From Girardinichthys multiradiatus (lineage: Eukaryota; Chordata; Actinopteri; Cyprinodontiformes; Goodeidae), in the NCBI RefSeq assembly GCF_021462225.1, contig NC_061797.1:1729001-1793000 (forward strand): a stretch of 64,000 nucleotides of DNA, written 5' to 3'. Shown piece after piece: positions 32,604 through 42,545 of the stretch (position 1 is the stretch's first letter; every line of letters begins with the position of its first letter). The position numbers and the translations under genes are program-made. The notes beneath the pieces were generated by a model. The model ran no database searches and was not told the origin of the DNA. It saw nothing but the letters and a program-made list of their open reading frames with translations.

Positions 32604-33045
32604 ATGGGTAAGACTGCTGACCTGACTGCGGTCAGAAGGCCACTATTGACACCCTCAAGCAAGAGGGTAAGACACAAAGAAATTTCTGAACGAATAGGCT
32701 GTTCCCAGAGTGCTGTATCAAGGCACCTCAGTGGGAAGTCTGTGGGAAGGAAAAAGTGTGGCAGAAAACGCTGCACAACGAGAAGAGGTGACCGGACCCT
32801 GAGGAAGATTGTGGAGAAGGGCCGATTCCAGACCTTGGGGGACCTGCGGAAGCAGTGGACTGAGTCTGGAGTAGAAACATCCAGAGCCACCGTGCACAGG
32901 CGTGTGCAGGAAATGGGCTACAGGTGCCGCATTCCCCAGGTCAAGCCACTTTTGAACCAGAAACAGCGGCAGAAGCGCCTGACCTGGGCTACAGAGAAGC
33001 AGCACTGGACTGTTGCTCAGTGGTCCAAAGTACTTTTTTCGGATG
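32604..33045 (+). pseudogene. Tc1-B transposase, N-terminal half
   Basis: Starts MGKTADLTAV. Single-base losses near 32,630 and a short deletion near 32,680 shift the register relative to Tc1-A, then the helix-turn-helix region reads ISERIGCSQSAVSRH as in Tc1-A. The frame reaches VLFSD, where ERV-II interrupts it. Confidence 0.9.
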
Positions 33046-33467
33046 TGTGATGGAAATTCTTTTAAAAACATTCCACAGTGTATGACCTTTGGGTTACCTC
33101 ACTCCCCTGAACCTCTGTGTTATTGGAAAAAGCTGTAAAAGTTATTATCAGAAGTTTAATGGTTAAGGCCCTTTTTCTGATGCCTTTGGGAGAGTAGATG
33201 GTTGTTCCTAGATAACCTTGTCACCTTTGAACCCGAGAAGGGTCTAGGGTCGTAAAACACAGACTCTTTGCAGTTGAGATAACACTGTCATGTTCTGGTA
33301 TAAATACTGTGTGTAAATAGTGTTCAGGGCTCTGTTTCACTGACTAACCTCAGTGTCAGGGTCTTCAAATGCTGAATGCCTTTGAATAAAACTTATAAAG
33401 ACAAAGTCCAGATTTTCTCTTGTTATGAGTCAACTTCTACCCACTTTGATAAGAAAATTCCACAACA
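33046..33467 (+). repeat. ERV-II 5' LTR (422 bp)
   Basis: TATA box TATAAATA at about 33,299-33,306 and AATAAA at 33,385-33,390. About 97% like the 3' LTR by eye. Confidence 0.92.
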
Positions 33468-33471
33468 ATTT

Positions 33472-33489
33472 TAGCGTCACGAACAGGAT
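33472..33489 (+). promoter_or_regulatory. ERV-II primer-binding site
   Basis: TAGCGTCACGAACAGGAT differs at one base from the site expected for serine tRNA (CGA), as I recall that tRNA. Confidence 0.6.
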
Positions 33490-36127
33490 CTAACCTGCCA
33501 GAGGAGACCGCAGGGGGACACGGACGCCTGGCCAGCCTGAGAGTTGTTCTCAGTCCACTTCCATTTTACGGAGGGGAGTTCTGGTGCCCGCCTGCGGCTT
33601 CTGGCCGATTGGATCCAAACTATTTGTCTTCAAATATATCTGGGTGAGAAGTTGCTTTGTACGATATAATGTATATTATTTTTTATTACACATTAACCAT
33701 CATCTCCTAACTAATTAATTATGTTCCAGAGTTGCGAGAGGGAGGACATCAGCTGAGGGCCCGGTCACCCTGCAAAAGGAATTGCAGGGAGGTTTTCATT
33801 GGTAACAATGGGATAAAGCAAAACACAGGGTTTTGCGGGGGGTTTTTAGCAATTTTCTACACCTCATAAAGGAGAAAGGCCAGAGGGCAGATGTGCCGCT
33901 GAACGGGTAAAAAAAATGGTTCCGGAACCTTGAGGCATCAGGGGTGTCTCCTTCTTCATACTCTGATTTATAAAATAATGAAAGGAAAAAGTGGGGATGA
34001 TTGTGTTAAATGTGCTTTAATTTGGAAGATAAGTTTGGTTTTTCACAGCGTGGAAGTTTGAGTGTAAATAAGTTAAATAGTTTAAATAGTTTCAAGTAAA
34101 ACAGTTGATGGATGCAGATGGAAAAATTTTAAAAAAACATAAGAAAAAGATTAAAAAGCACAGAGTGCATCAATTAAGGGGTTAAAAAGTTAAAACTTTC
34201 CTGAAGGAAGTTTTGTTTGTCTTAAATATTGCGATCAGTCGGGAAAGAAGGTAAAAGTGAAAGGGACATTAGAGATGCGAAAAGAAAGTTGTTTTAGAAA
34301 GGAGTATAGTTCATGTTGTGGAAGGAAGTGACAGGCAGGGGGACAACTGACTGACTGACTGATAATATTTCTTTGTGCAAAATCTGAACCTATACTAAAC
34401 TTTTCTTCTGCCTCTCTCACACACAAATACACAGATATATGGGATTTTAGTTCAACATCTGCGTTTTTGAGTCTGGATTTTAGAAATCTGCCCTTCTCCA
34501 AGGCTACTCCACCAGAGACGCTTCTCCAGCACGGCCTGAAAGAGAGAGATCTGCCTTCCTGCATGTTGAAAATCGCAGTGTGACTTTCTACAAGAAAAAA
34601 AAACGAAACTCAGAAGAAATCTGGACCCACTGAGATGGACAACGATCCATGCTGTTTGCAAGAGCCAGAAGAGTGATACACTGGATTTATATTGAAAGCA
34701 TCTTATGCGGGCAGAAGAGAAACCGGAGCAAAGGTTCTTCTTTCTCCCTCCTGGAGAAGTTAAAGTGGACAAAGAATGATTCAATGTCTCACCAACAGAC
34801 CTGGGAAGGGCCTGGTTGTTTTTTGGACTGATAGAGGATTGTGTGCCATGACAGTCTGACTCTGGAGCGATTTAGAAACTGATGGGGGTAACGTACAAAC
34901 ACACACACATTTGCATAAATCTTTTGCTATTTTGTGCAACAAAGAACGCTTATTAACCGCTGCTTATGTGACACGCTTGCTTGACGTGGACAGATATAGC
35001 GGGTTAAAATAATATTTTAGGGTTAGAAAAGTATCTTTAAAAGGGTGATAACTTAGCTCATTTGATACTTTCCAGTTAATTATTTTAGAGAAGCAAGTTC
35101 TCTTTTGTCGTGGAATATTCAGGGTCAATTATTCTAGTTATTAAACGTTATTAAAAGCAGAGGAAGTTACATCTCCAAAACTCAGCAGTAACCAAGTGTT
35201 TCCATGTTATTCTCAGGACAGATCTCATGAAGGAGCATTTCTTTTAAAAACCCAGCGCATGCGTAAAACCTGATGGGTTTCTCCTTCAGGTATTATTTTC
35301 TGTTGTCAGAGTTTGTATCCCATACATCTAATGGGTAGAGACCTCATTAAAACAGGCTTAGTTCTACTGCAGATGGTCTTCATACAGTCTCTGACACAGT
35401 ACTTACAGTTTGGTGCAGTTTTTGTCCGCAAGTGCTAACTGACGCTTATGGAAAGTACAAATTCATTGTTTTTCACAGCAGCTGCTGGGAAGAGGTTATA
35501 TTAGGTTTTTTCTTCCCTCTTCTGATTCATGCAGCGTGTTGATTTACACTGTACCTTATATCAGGTCCTGACAAAAACTATGACAGTCTTGGTTCTGCAG
35601 TTTCCTTTTTTCTCCCTTTGGAGAAGGAAAGGACACCTAATCAGTTCTGTGCTGCACAGATATATTAAAACACTTGTTGTTTTCAAGATATCACCAGCTA
35701 AAAACTTTTAAAACTTTTAAGAGTAATTGGTTTTGTTAAACACATTTCCCTTGGTAAAACAAACCTTTAAAATGAGTATGAAAAATTGGGTTATTTAGAA
35801 AGAATCGATTGGACAGTGGTGCCACACCAAAAAATTTAACTAATCTCATGTTTCCTAAAAGACTCAGCATGAAAAGGCCTTCAGAACCGTGGAGTTATTT
35901 TCCACCACAGTACCAAGTTTTTAAGCATGCTTTTTCTTTATTTTAAAACAGATCTGGTTTTTGTTTTGTTTTTGGCTTTTTAGCATAATGTTTGTCTGAA
36001 GCTTATTATGAACTTGGTTAGGAGCAAATATGATCTGAGGTAACTTAGGAGCTGTGAACTAGTGATTTTAAATCTGATTATTGTCCAAGCAGAAATAATA
36101 TATTTAGCCAATCCTTCAATCTCTGCA

Positions 36128-36159
36128 GAAAGTTAACACACTGTAGTGTGTTAACTTTC
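36128..36159. repeat. short perfect palindrome
   Basis: Fifteen-base arms (GAAAGTTAACACACT and its reverse complement) with a two-base spacer GT. Confidence 0.95.
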
Positions 36160-36825
36160 GCAATGCAGTAGTACTCAACTTGTGGTTCCTGGACTCCTGA
36201 AGCCCGTAAGCCATAGATTTTGGGTCCATAAAATTATAATATTTAATTAAAGGTAGACCGATTACCTATTAAAACAGATCTAAGCCAATGATGAGTTCCA
36301 GTCATTTGGTGGCTTTGGAATGCAATAATACTCAAACTTTCTACTCTGGGGAACACAGATTGGGGTTGAAGAGTTTAGTTTTGGAACCAAGGCTAGGATT
36401 CTTTATAACAGAATCAAGACAAGTAAAATCCTTCATTTTAGGAAAAGAAAAGAAATAAAGGCTCTCTTAACAGTAAGAGGATGGTTGGCTCAAACTCAAG
36501 TCTCCTTGTTTGATTTCTTAGGGTTTAAAGATTAAAGGAATACATATGAGTACAAAGGCACACAAGGTGATTTCAGATTACTAAGAGATAAAATATTGGA
36601 ACATTTATCAGCATTTGAATTGTAAAAGAGGGGTTCTAGTAATACGTTTTCCCCAACTCTCAAAATTTAAATAGCCCAAATTAAAGAAAATGATGTTTGT
36701 TCTTTTTGAAACACTATGTGGGAAAAAGTCCAGTTTGGAGACAAGCTTCTTATCTTAATTTCTGATTAAGTCAAACACTGCAGTTTTGTTTAGTTTGGGT
36801 ATACCATACAAATGTCAATGCTGAC

Positions 36826-36890
36826 TTTTCTAATTTCCCCTCGGGGATCAATAAAGTATCTTTGAATTTGAATTTAATTGAATTAAAATA
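36826..36890 (+). repeat. teleost retroposon tail fragment
   Basis: AATTTCCCCTCGGGGATCAA followed by TAAAGTATCTTTGAATTTGAA is a common 3' end of fish LINEs and their SINE partners. Confidence 0.6.
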
Positions 36891-38733
36891 CTTCTTTGCA
36901 TTTAACTTGAAATTCTGCAATACAGCTGCGATCAAATTGAGCCAAACAAAAAGAGAACTATAACAATAACTCAGGATTGTAGTTATTATTATTACAGAGT
37001 TACAGTACAAAGAATTAGCAAAAGGTTTCAGCATCAGTAAATTTGGATTCATTTAAGAGAAAACTGTTGCTGTGCTTCTAAATACTTAGAGATTTTTTGG
37101 ACTATGTGCACTCATTTTTTTTTAAAAAGGATCCTGAAGATTGTCATAACAACATTGATCAATTATAGCATTAAAAGATATGGTTGAGAAAACATATTCT
37201 GTAAAGAGATTGATAAACAGTTCTTTGAATTCTTGAAGCTTCAAATTTGGCCATTTGTCTGTCTTTGATGTTTTGTCTTTGTTTTGTTGGAATGAATGTT
37301 TGTTTATATGTTGCATGAAACAATAATCCATGTTTAGAATAATGTTTCTAAATCCCAGATTGATTAAACTTTGAGTTTTCAGGAGAGTTAAGAAGCAGCT
37401 TGTTTCTGAGGTAGGTGCATGTTAATAGCTTTGCAGTTTAAGGTTCACTAAGATGGGTTGGAATGAAGAAACTGCGGGTCCGCCCATAGGCTGTCAATCA
37501 GAGGTTAGTTCTGCCTGACTCCGCCCACCTACCAGGTTGGTTCATGCCTTTGCTGTCATGGTAACGCTCAGCACCTCCCTTCCTGAGTTTTAACACTGTT
37601 TAAGAGACAATAGAATCAAAATGCTTGTAGTGATTGTTGCCTTAAAAACATGTTTGTTTTTTTTGTATAATAATTAAGGATGTAGCATGACTTTTGGATT
37701 TATGTGTTTTACTATTAAAAGGTTAATGAAATAGTTTAAACTAGTTTGAAGAATTAGTTTTGCATGCAGAATCATTGGTGATTTATTAGATTGAAAGTTT
37801 CCCTGGTACCATTAAACTAGCTGACAGTTCAAGATATGCAAAAGTAAGGAATATATTTTTGATAAAGAATCTGAGTCATGACTTTATACTTGGTAGGAAT
37901 TATTTATTAGATTCAAATTTGTAGGGTTTATGCATCTGAATTACATTAGATGTCCATTAATCTAATACTCATCTTTATACAAGATAAATCAGGATGATAT
38001 GTGACTAATTTCTAAGTGAGACATTGATGAACTGAATAACTAAAGTTTGTGTTTTGTTGTTAATGGAACTGAATTGCAGTTAAAAACATCTGGATTTTCT
38101 TTATGTTGCTTTCATCAAATTCATAGTGACACATAGTTATGTCAGAATTAATTTCTTTGGTTCTATGTAATGTGATCTTGGTTACTAGAACATTTTTGTA
38201 CAAACGTTTTGCTGAATTGTCGCATGGGTTGGACCCTGCGCCAGAGGAGGGGAATGTCAGAATAAAGTAACATGGGGTTCCAAAAGTTGTAGCACTCATG
38301 GGAAAAAGGGTAGTTCAGACCTCCAGTGAGGACTTAGTGACAATGCGAGAGAGACGTTGTACTTTGTTTATATAAATGGTGCATAGCTCCCTAAGACCAC
38401 ATTCTGAAAACCTGTCTGAAATTATGGTGTTGATTATTTTGTGAAATTGTATATCTCCACAGATTAGACCTTTTTTGAAATTCTTTTTGGGTATTCTGAA
38501 ACTATGAAATATTGACCTGTAATCAGACCTTCCATAAACATCATGTCACATTTTTGATATTCAGAATATTTAGCTGATGGTCACTGCTAGTATATCAGGT
38601 GAAGTCAGAACATTAATTCTTTTGATTTTGTTGGATGTTTTGATGAAGTTCATGTAGTTAAGCACTTAGGTTTGAGAATGGGACTTTGAATTGAATATTA
38701 GCCAAGTGTTGTGAAGGCCCAGTTCTCACTTAT

Positions 38734-39204
38734 ATGAGATTGAGACAAAGGACACAGGCAAATCTCAGTCCTTTTGAAGTGCTGTGTGGCAGGTCTCCTA
38801 ATTTGGACATGGGGATATTGCCAAGATCATTTTCTTCCACATCTTTGTGTGAAGATAGGATGTTGTTTTACTGTCAAAACCTGTCCACTGTGTTTTCTCA
38901 AGTTTCACAGATGGTGAAGGCTGCATTACCAGAAACAGCCACTTCCACCCTCCAGTCCTTTATTCCTGGGGACTGGATTCTGGTCAGAGAATCTAGGAGA
39001 AAACACAGGAAGTCCAGGCGCTGGAATGGCCCATATCAGATCCTACTAGACACCCAGGAAAGCTGCAGGAAAGCTCCAGCTCCTCCAGCTTCATCTGGCT
39101 TCCAGGACAAGTCATCTTCCAACTGGATCATCCATGGCTTGAAAGGTTTGAGGACAGCGGACCACCACAAGACAAAGAACTGTAAGCTGATCACTGGCAA
39201 GTGA
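38734..39204 (+). pseudogene. pol: ERV-II integrase C-terminal part
   Basis: The frame begins after the catalytic residues, with ANLSPFEVLCGRSPN (the stretch that follows the core in gamma- and epsilon-like retroviral integrases). It continues to a basic domain with FIPGDWILVRESRRKHRKSRR and WNGPYQILL, the GPY-type motif. It then reads into proline-rich sequence and stops at 39,204. The rest of pol is absent upstream. The segment 39,205-39,916 has no clear gene. Confidence 0.75.
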
Positions 39205-39916
39205 TTGAAGAGGTGGTTGAAGAACACTGTTTTTACAGGGGCACAATAATCCCTTGGGCAGTGCAACGTTATTTCAGAATCTACTTAAGGCCATCACATT
39301 GCCTGAAAGTTAGAAATCATAAGGTCATTTGCCTCACTGCACACACACACACCACAGTGAGAGGGAAGACCTCTACACATTGCACATGACCTTTCTCTGG
39401 ATGATGGACTGGTGACGTCTGCAAAAGAAAGACAGTCAAATATGCGCCATGATTCTTATTCTCCTTAATTTCTTAACATTTGGTGGCTACTAGGGGCTCT
39501 TTTGCCTGGACAGCAAGGGTCAGCCAAATTCTTTCCTCCCACTTTGACAGCGAGACTGACTCTGAGGAGGAAATCTCGGATGCTTTTATCTAACTTTTAT
39601 GTTTATTGCTTGATATTTATCATTATGGTATTATTACAAATTTGAATGTGTTCATTTCCACTGTTGTTTAGTTGGACTATGGAAGCCTAACTTCCAGCAG
39701 GTTAGAGTTCCTGTTTCTAAATATATTTCTAGAGGAGCTTCCTACGACCGCCCACCTGTATCAGACTGGTAACAGGGCAGCTTGAAGCCACTCAGGAGAG
39801 TCAGCAGGATTTTGTTTTTTGTTTTGTTTTTTAAGTTGTGTTTATAATTAGTTTTCTTTGGAAAAAGCTGTTTGCTTTCAGTACCAGAAGAAAGGACATT
39901 CCACTTCAAGGTCACA

Positions 39917-40709
39917 ATGCAGCTATATGGAAGATGGTCTGTTCTGATGCTAATGATTGGTATTGCAAGTATTTTTATAACTCTTGTGTTCATTTTGGGA
40001 AAGGTACAGCAAAGACAATGTGTGGTTAATCTGACTAATAATACTCATCAGCGGATTCGAAGAGAGATTCATCACTTTTCTGACTACTATAATCATACTG
40101 ATAATGTTTGGTGGCAACTGATGCATCAAAACTGTGAGGAATTATAGTGTAAGGGAAAGCAGAAATGTTAGTAGATTTTCTAGTGAGACTAATTTAACGT
40201 GTGCATCTACAGGAACTCTTTATAGAATTCGGGGTATTAGAAATCCGATTAAAGATCCAGATATTTGTATTACACAGGAGGAAAGTACACCTTATTTCCT
40301 TGGGAAGACAGTAGGTTGCGAAGCTATTATATCTGTTTTATGTGCTTTAACCTACAGACATAAAATTGACTCATGTCCTATCAGAACTGATCCTTCTACT
40401 ATTTCAGGATCTTTGGTCCCTGATCCCTTTGTGTTAACTTTTAATCTTACTGCTTTATCTGAGGAAGGTTTCACTGTTCTAACTACGGAGAAGCAGGCTA
40501 TAAGAACTATGAGTTTGCAAAATAGAATGGCTTTGGATTATCTGTTAGCTGAGAGGGGTGATGGTTTTGAAGAATTTTCATTTAGTTGTGATTATCTTGT
40601 ACTCAGAAGAAAGGAGTGTGATGGAAATTCTTTTAAAAACATTCCACAGTGTATGACCTTTGGGTTACCTCACTCCCCTGAACACCTGTGTTATTGGAGA
40701 AAGCTGTAA
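39917..40709 (+). pseudogene. env: ERV-II env (truncated, runs into LTR)
   Basis: The ATG at 39,917 gives a signal-anchor leader (VLMLMIGIASIFITLVFIL) followed by N-glycosylation sites and basic IRRE. A register change near 40,135 leads to 40,134-40,709, which has SU-like cysteines and then LQNRMALDYLLAERG, a stretch typical of the TM heptad/immunosuppressive-like region of type C retroviruses. The following CX6CC and membrane anchor are missing. The frame passes the purine tract and ends 93 bases inside the 3' LTR. Internal deletion is likely. Non-functional. Confidence 0.65.
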
Positions 40710-41044
40710 AAGTAATTATCAGAAGTTTAATGGTTAAGGCCATTTTTTTAGGGTGATGCCTTTGGGAGAGTAGATGGTTGTTCCTAGATAACCTTGTCAC
40801 CTTTGAACCCGAGAAGGGTCTAGGGTCGTAAAACACAGACTCTTTGCAGTTGAGATAACACTGTCATGTTCTGGTATAAATACTGTGTGTAAATAGCGTT
40901 CAGGGCTCTGTTTCACTGACTAACCTCAGTGTCAGGGTTTTCAAATGCTGAATGCCTTTGAATAAAACTTATAAAGACAAAGTCCGGATTTTCTCTTGTT
41001 ATGAGTCAACTTCTACCCACTTTGATAAGAAAAACTCCACAACA
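40617..41044 (+). repeat. ERV-II 3' LTR (428 bp)
   Basis: TATA box TATAAA at 40,875-40,880 and AATAAA at 40,961-40,966. Ends CCACAACA. Confidence 0.92.
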
Positions 41045-41048
41045 GATG

Positions 41049-41608
41049 AAAGCAAATTCTGCATGTCATTCGGAAATCAAAGTGCCAGAGTCTGGAGGAA
41101 GACTGGAGAGAAGGAAATGCCAAAATGCCAGACGTCCAGTGTCAAGTACCCACAGTCAGTGATGGTCTGGGGTGCCATGTCAACTGCTGGTGTTGGTCCA
41201 CTGTGTTTTATCAAGGGTAGGGTCAATGCAGCTAGCTATCAGGAGATTTTGGAGCACTTCATGCTTCCATCTGCTGAAAAGCTTAATGGAGATGAAGATT
41301 TCATTTTTCAGCACGACCTGGCACCTGCTCACAGTGCCAAAACCACTGGTAAATGGTTTACTGACCATGGTATCACTGTGCTTAATTGGCCTGCCAACTC
41401 TTCTGACCTGAACCCCATATAGAATCTGTGGGATATTGTGAAGAGAACGTTAAGAGACTCAAGACTCAACACTCTGGATGAGCTAAAGGCTGCTATCGAA
41501 GCATCCTGGGCCTCCATAAGACCTCAGCAGTGCCACAGGCTGATTGCCTCCATGCCACGCCGCATTGAAGCAGTCATTTCTGCAAAAGGATTCCCGACCG
41601 AGTATTGA
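41049..41608 (+). pseudogene. Tc1-B transposase, C-terminal half
   Basis: Resumes after ERV-II with ESKFC. QHDLAPAH is intact, but the codon for the third catalytic residue in the NPIENLW motif has become TAG (about 41,420), so the frame stops at the active site and continues after it to 41,608. The right inverted repeat follows (to 41,885). Confidence 0.92.
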
Positions 41609-41890
41609 GTGCATAACTGTACATGATTATTTGAAGGTTGACGTTTTTTGTATTAAAAACACTTTTCTTTTATTGGGCGGATGAAATATGCTAATTTTGT
41701 GAGATAGGAATTTTGGGTTTTCATGAGCTGTATGCCACAATCATCCATATTAAGACAATAAAAGACCTGAAATATTTCAGTTAGTGTGCAATGAATCTAA
41801 AATATATGAATGTTAAATTTTCATCATTACATTATGGAAAATAATGAACTTTATCACAATATGCTAATATTTTGAGAAGGACCTGTATAA

Positions 41891-42310
41891 TTTATGGTAG
41901 ACTCAGGAGCAACTTCTTCTGTTGTTAAGGCAGAGGAATTTTCAACACCCCCAAAACAAAGCGGAAACTATGTTTTTTCTTGTTACAAAGCCCATCACGT
42001 TTAAGACCTGAGAGGTTTACTTTCAAACATTGTTTCCTCTTATCATCATTGTGTCCTGTAAATTTGATGGGTAGAGATTTCATGTGCAAGCTAGGGATCA
42101 TTCTAATGTCTCTACTCAGGCTAACACAATGTTCACTGCAGTACAGTTCTGTCCACAAGCATTAACCTATGCCTATGAGTGGAAAGTGCAAAATTCATTG
42201 TGTTCACAGCAGTTGCTGAAGGAGGTTAGATCAGTTGTTAATCCCTCCTGTGATTTTATGCAAGCTGTTGATTTAAACTATATTGCTCATTTATCATTTC
42301 TCATTTCTTG
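41891..42310 (+). pseudogene. ERV-III protease region
   Basis: Starts in the flank of Tc1-B with FMVDSGATSSVV; DSGA (41,900-41,911) is the retropepsin motif. The frame stops at 42,002-42,004. A second register (41,980-42,165) has CPVNLMGRDFMCKLG, the conserved C-terminal GRD strand. 42,084-42,310 is open but unassigned. RT would follow but is replaced by satellite from about 42,440. Confidence 0.75.
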
Positions 42311-42545
42311 AGAAAAACTAACCACTTCTATGCTGTATTGGAATGCTAATACAGCCGCGCTTGATGTTTGTCTGAACTCACACCAGCTGCAGCTTTTCAA
42401 AACAAGAGACACTGTCCCACACATTGCTTTGGCAAAATCTGTAATAGTGAGGATTTGCTCCCACAAACACAAAACGATCACCGTTCGCGTCGATATTGAA
42501 AAAGCTGTATCACATGCCTGAAAGATTGAGGATTTGCTCTTTAGA

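Larger units (their letters stand above)
33490..38733 (+). other. ERV-II internal region with few coding signals
   Basis: About 5.2 kb. 33,490-35,100 is leader-like with no gene recognised. 35,150-35,560 is a decayed protease-region segment similar to ERV-III at 41,990-42,310 (both have a GGGTAGAGA...CTGTCCACAAG-type series of matches). From 35,560 to 38,700 the sequence is AT-rich, without any long frame, and includes a SINE or LINE tail at 36,826-36,890 and a hairpin at 36,128-36,159. It looks like non-coding DNA carried inside the element. Confidence 0.5.
33046..41044 (+). mobile_element. ERV-II, non-autonomous retrovirus-like element
   Basis: LTRs 33,046-33,467 and 40,617-41,044 start TGTGATGG and end CCACAACA. 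A perfect 4-bp target duplication, GATG, lies at 33,042-33,045 and 41,045-41,048. A primer site follows the left LTR and a purine tract AGAAGAAAGGAG (40,605-40,616) precedes the right one. Inside I recognise only a decayed protease segment, the C-terminus of integrase, and part of env; gag and RT are not visible. The LTRs differ at only about ten sites by eye, so insertion is recent compared with the decay of the inside. Confidence 0.92.
32276..41885 (+). mobile_element. Tc1-B, Tc1-like transposon split by ERV-II
   Basis: Both ends match Tc1-A (CAGGTCCTTCTC outward) and a TA duplication flanks it (32,274-32,275 and 41,886-41,887). ERV-II lies inside at the codons of the first catalytic aspartate; the GATG at that point is duplicated. 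Without ERV-II the element is about 1.6 kb. Inactive. Confidence 0.95.
29582..42440 (+). mobile_element. ERV-III, retrovirus-like element (interrupted, truncated)
   Basis: A plus-strand retroviral element with a partial 5' LTR, primer site, gag with a zinc knuckle, and protease. Tc1-B (32,276-41,885) sits between gag and protease. The element ends without RT or env where the satellite begins at about 42,440. Its protease region resembles that of ERV-II at 35,150-35,560, and the two primer sites are alike, so the two are related. Confidence 0.75.

Noticed and set aside
34235..34831. Short open frames in the ERV-II leader
   Set aside because: Mutually overlapping on both strands, without domain or codon signal.
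38245..38300. Another LTR start after a purine tract (GAGGAGGGGAA then TGTCAG) inside ERV-II
   Set aside because: Suggestive, but I found no matching second copy, primer site or target duplication.
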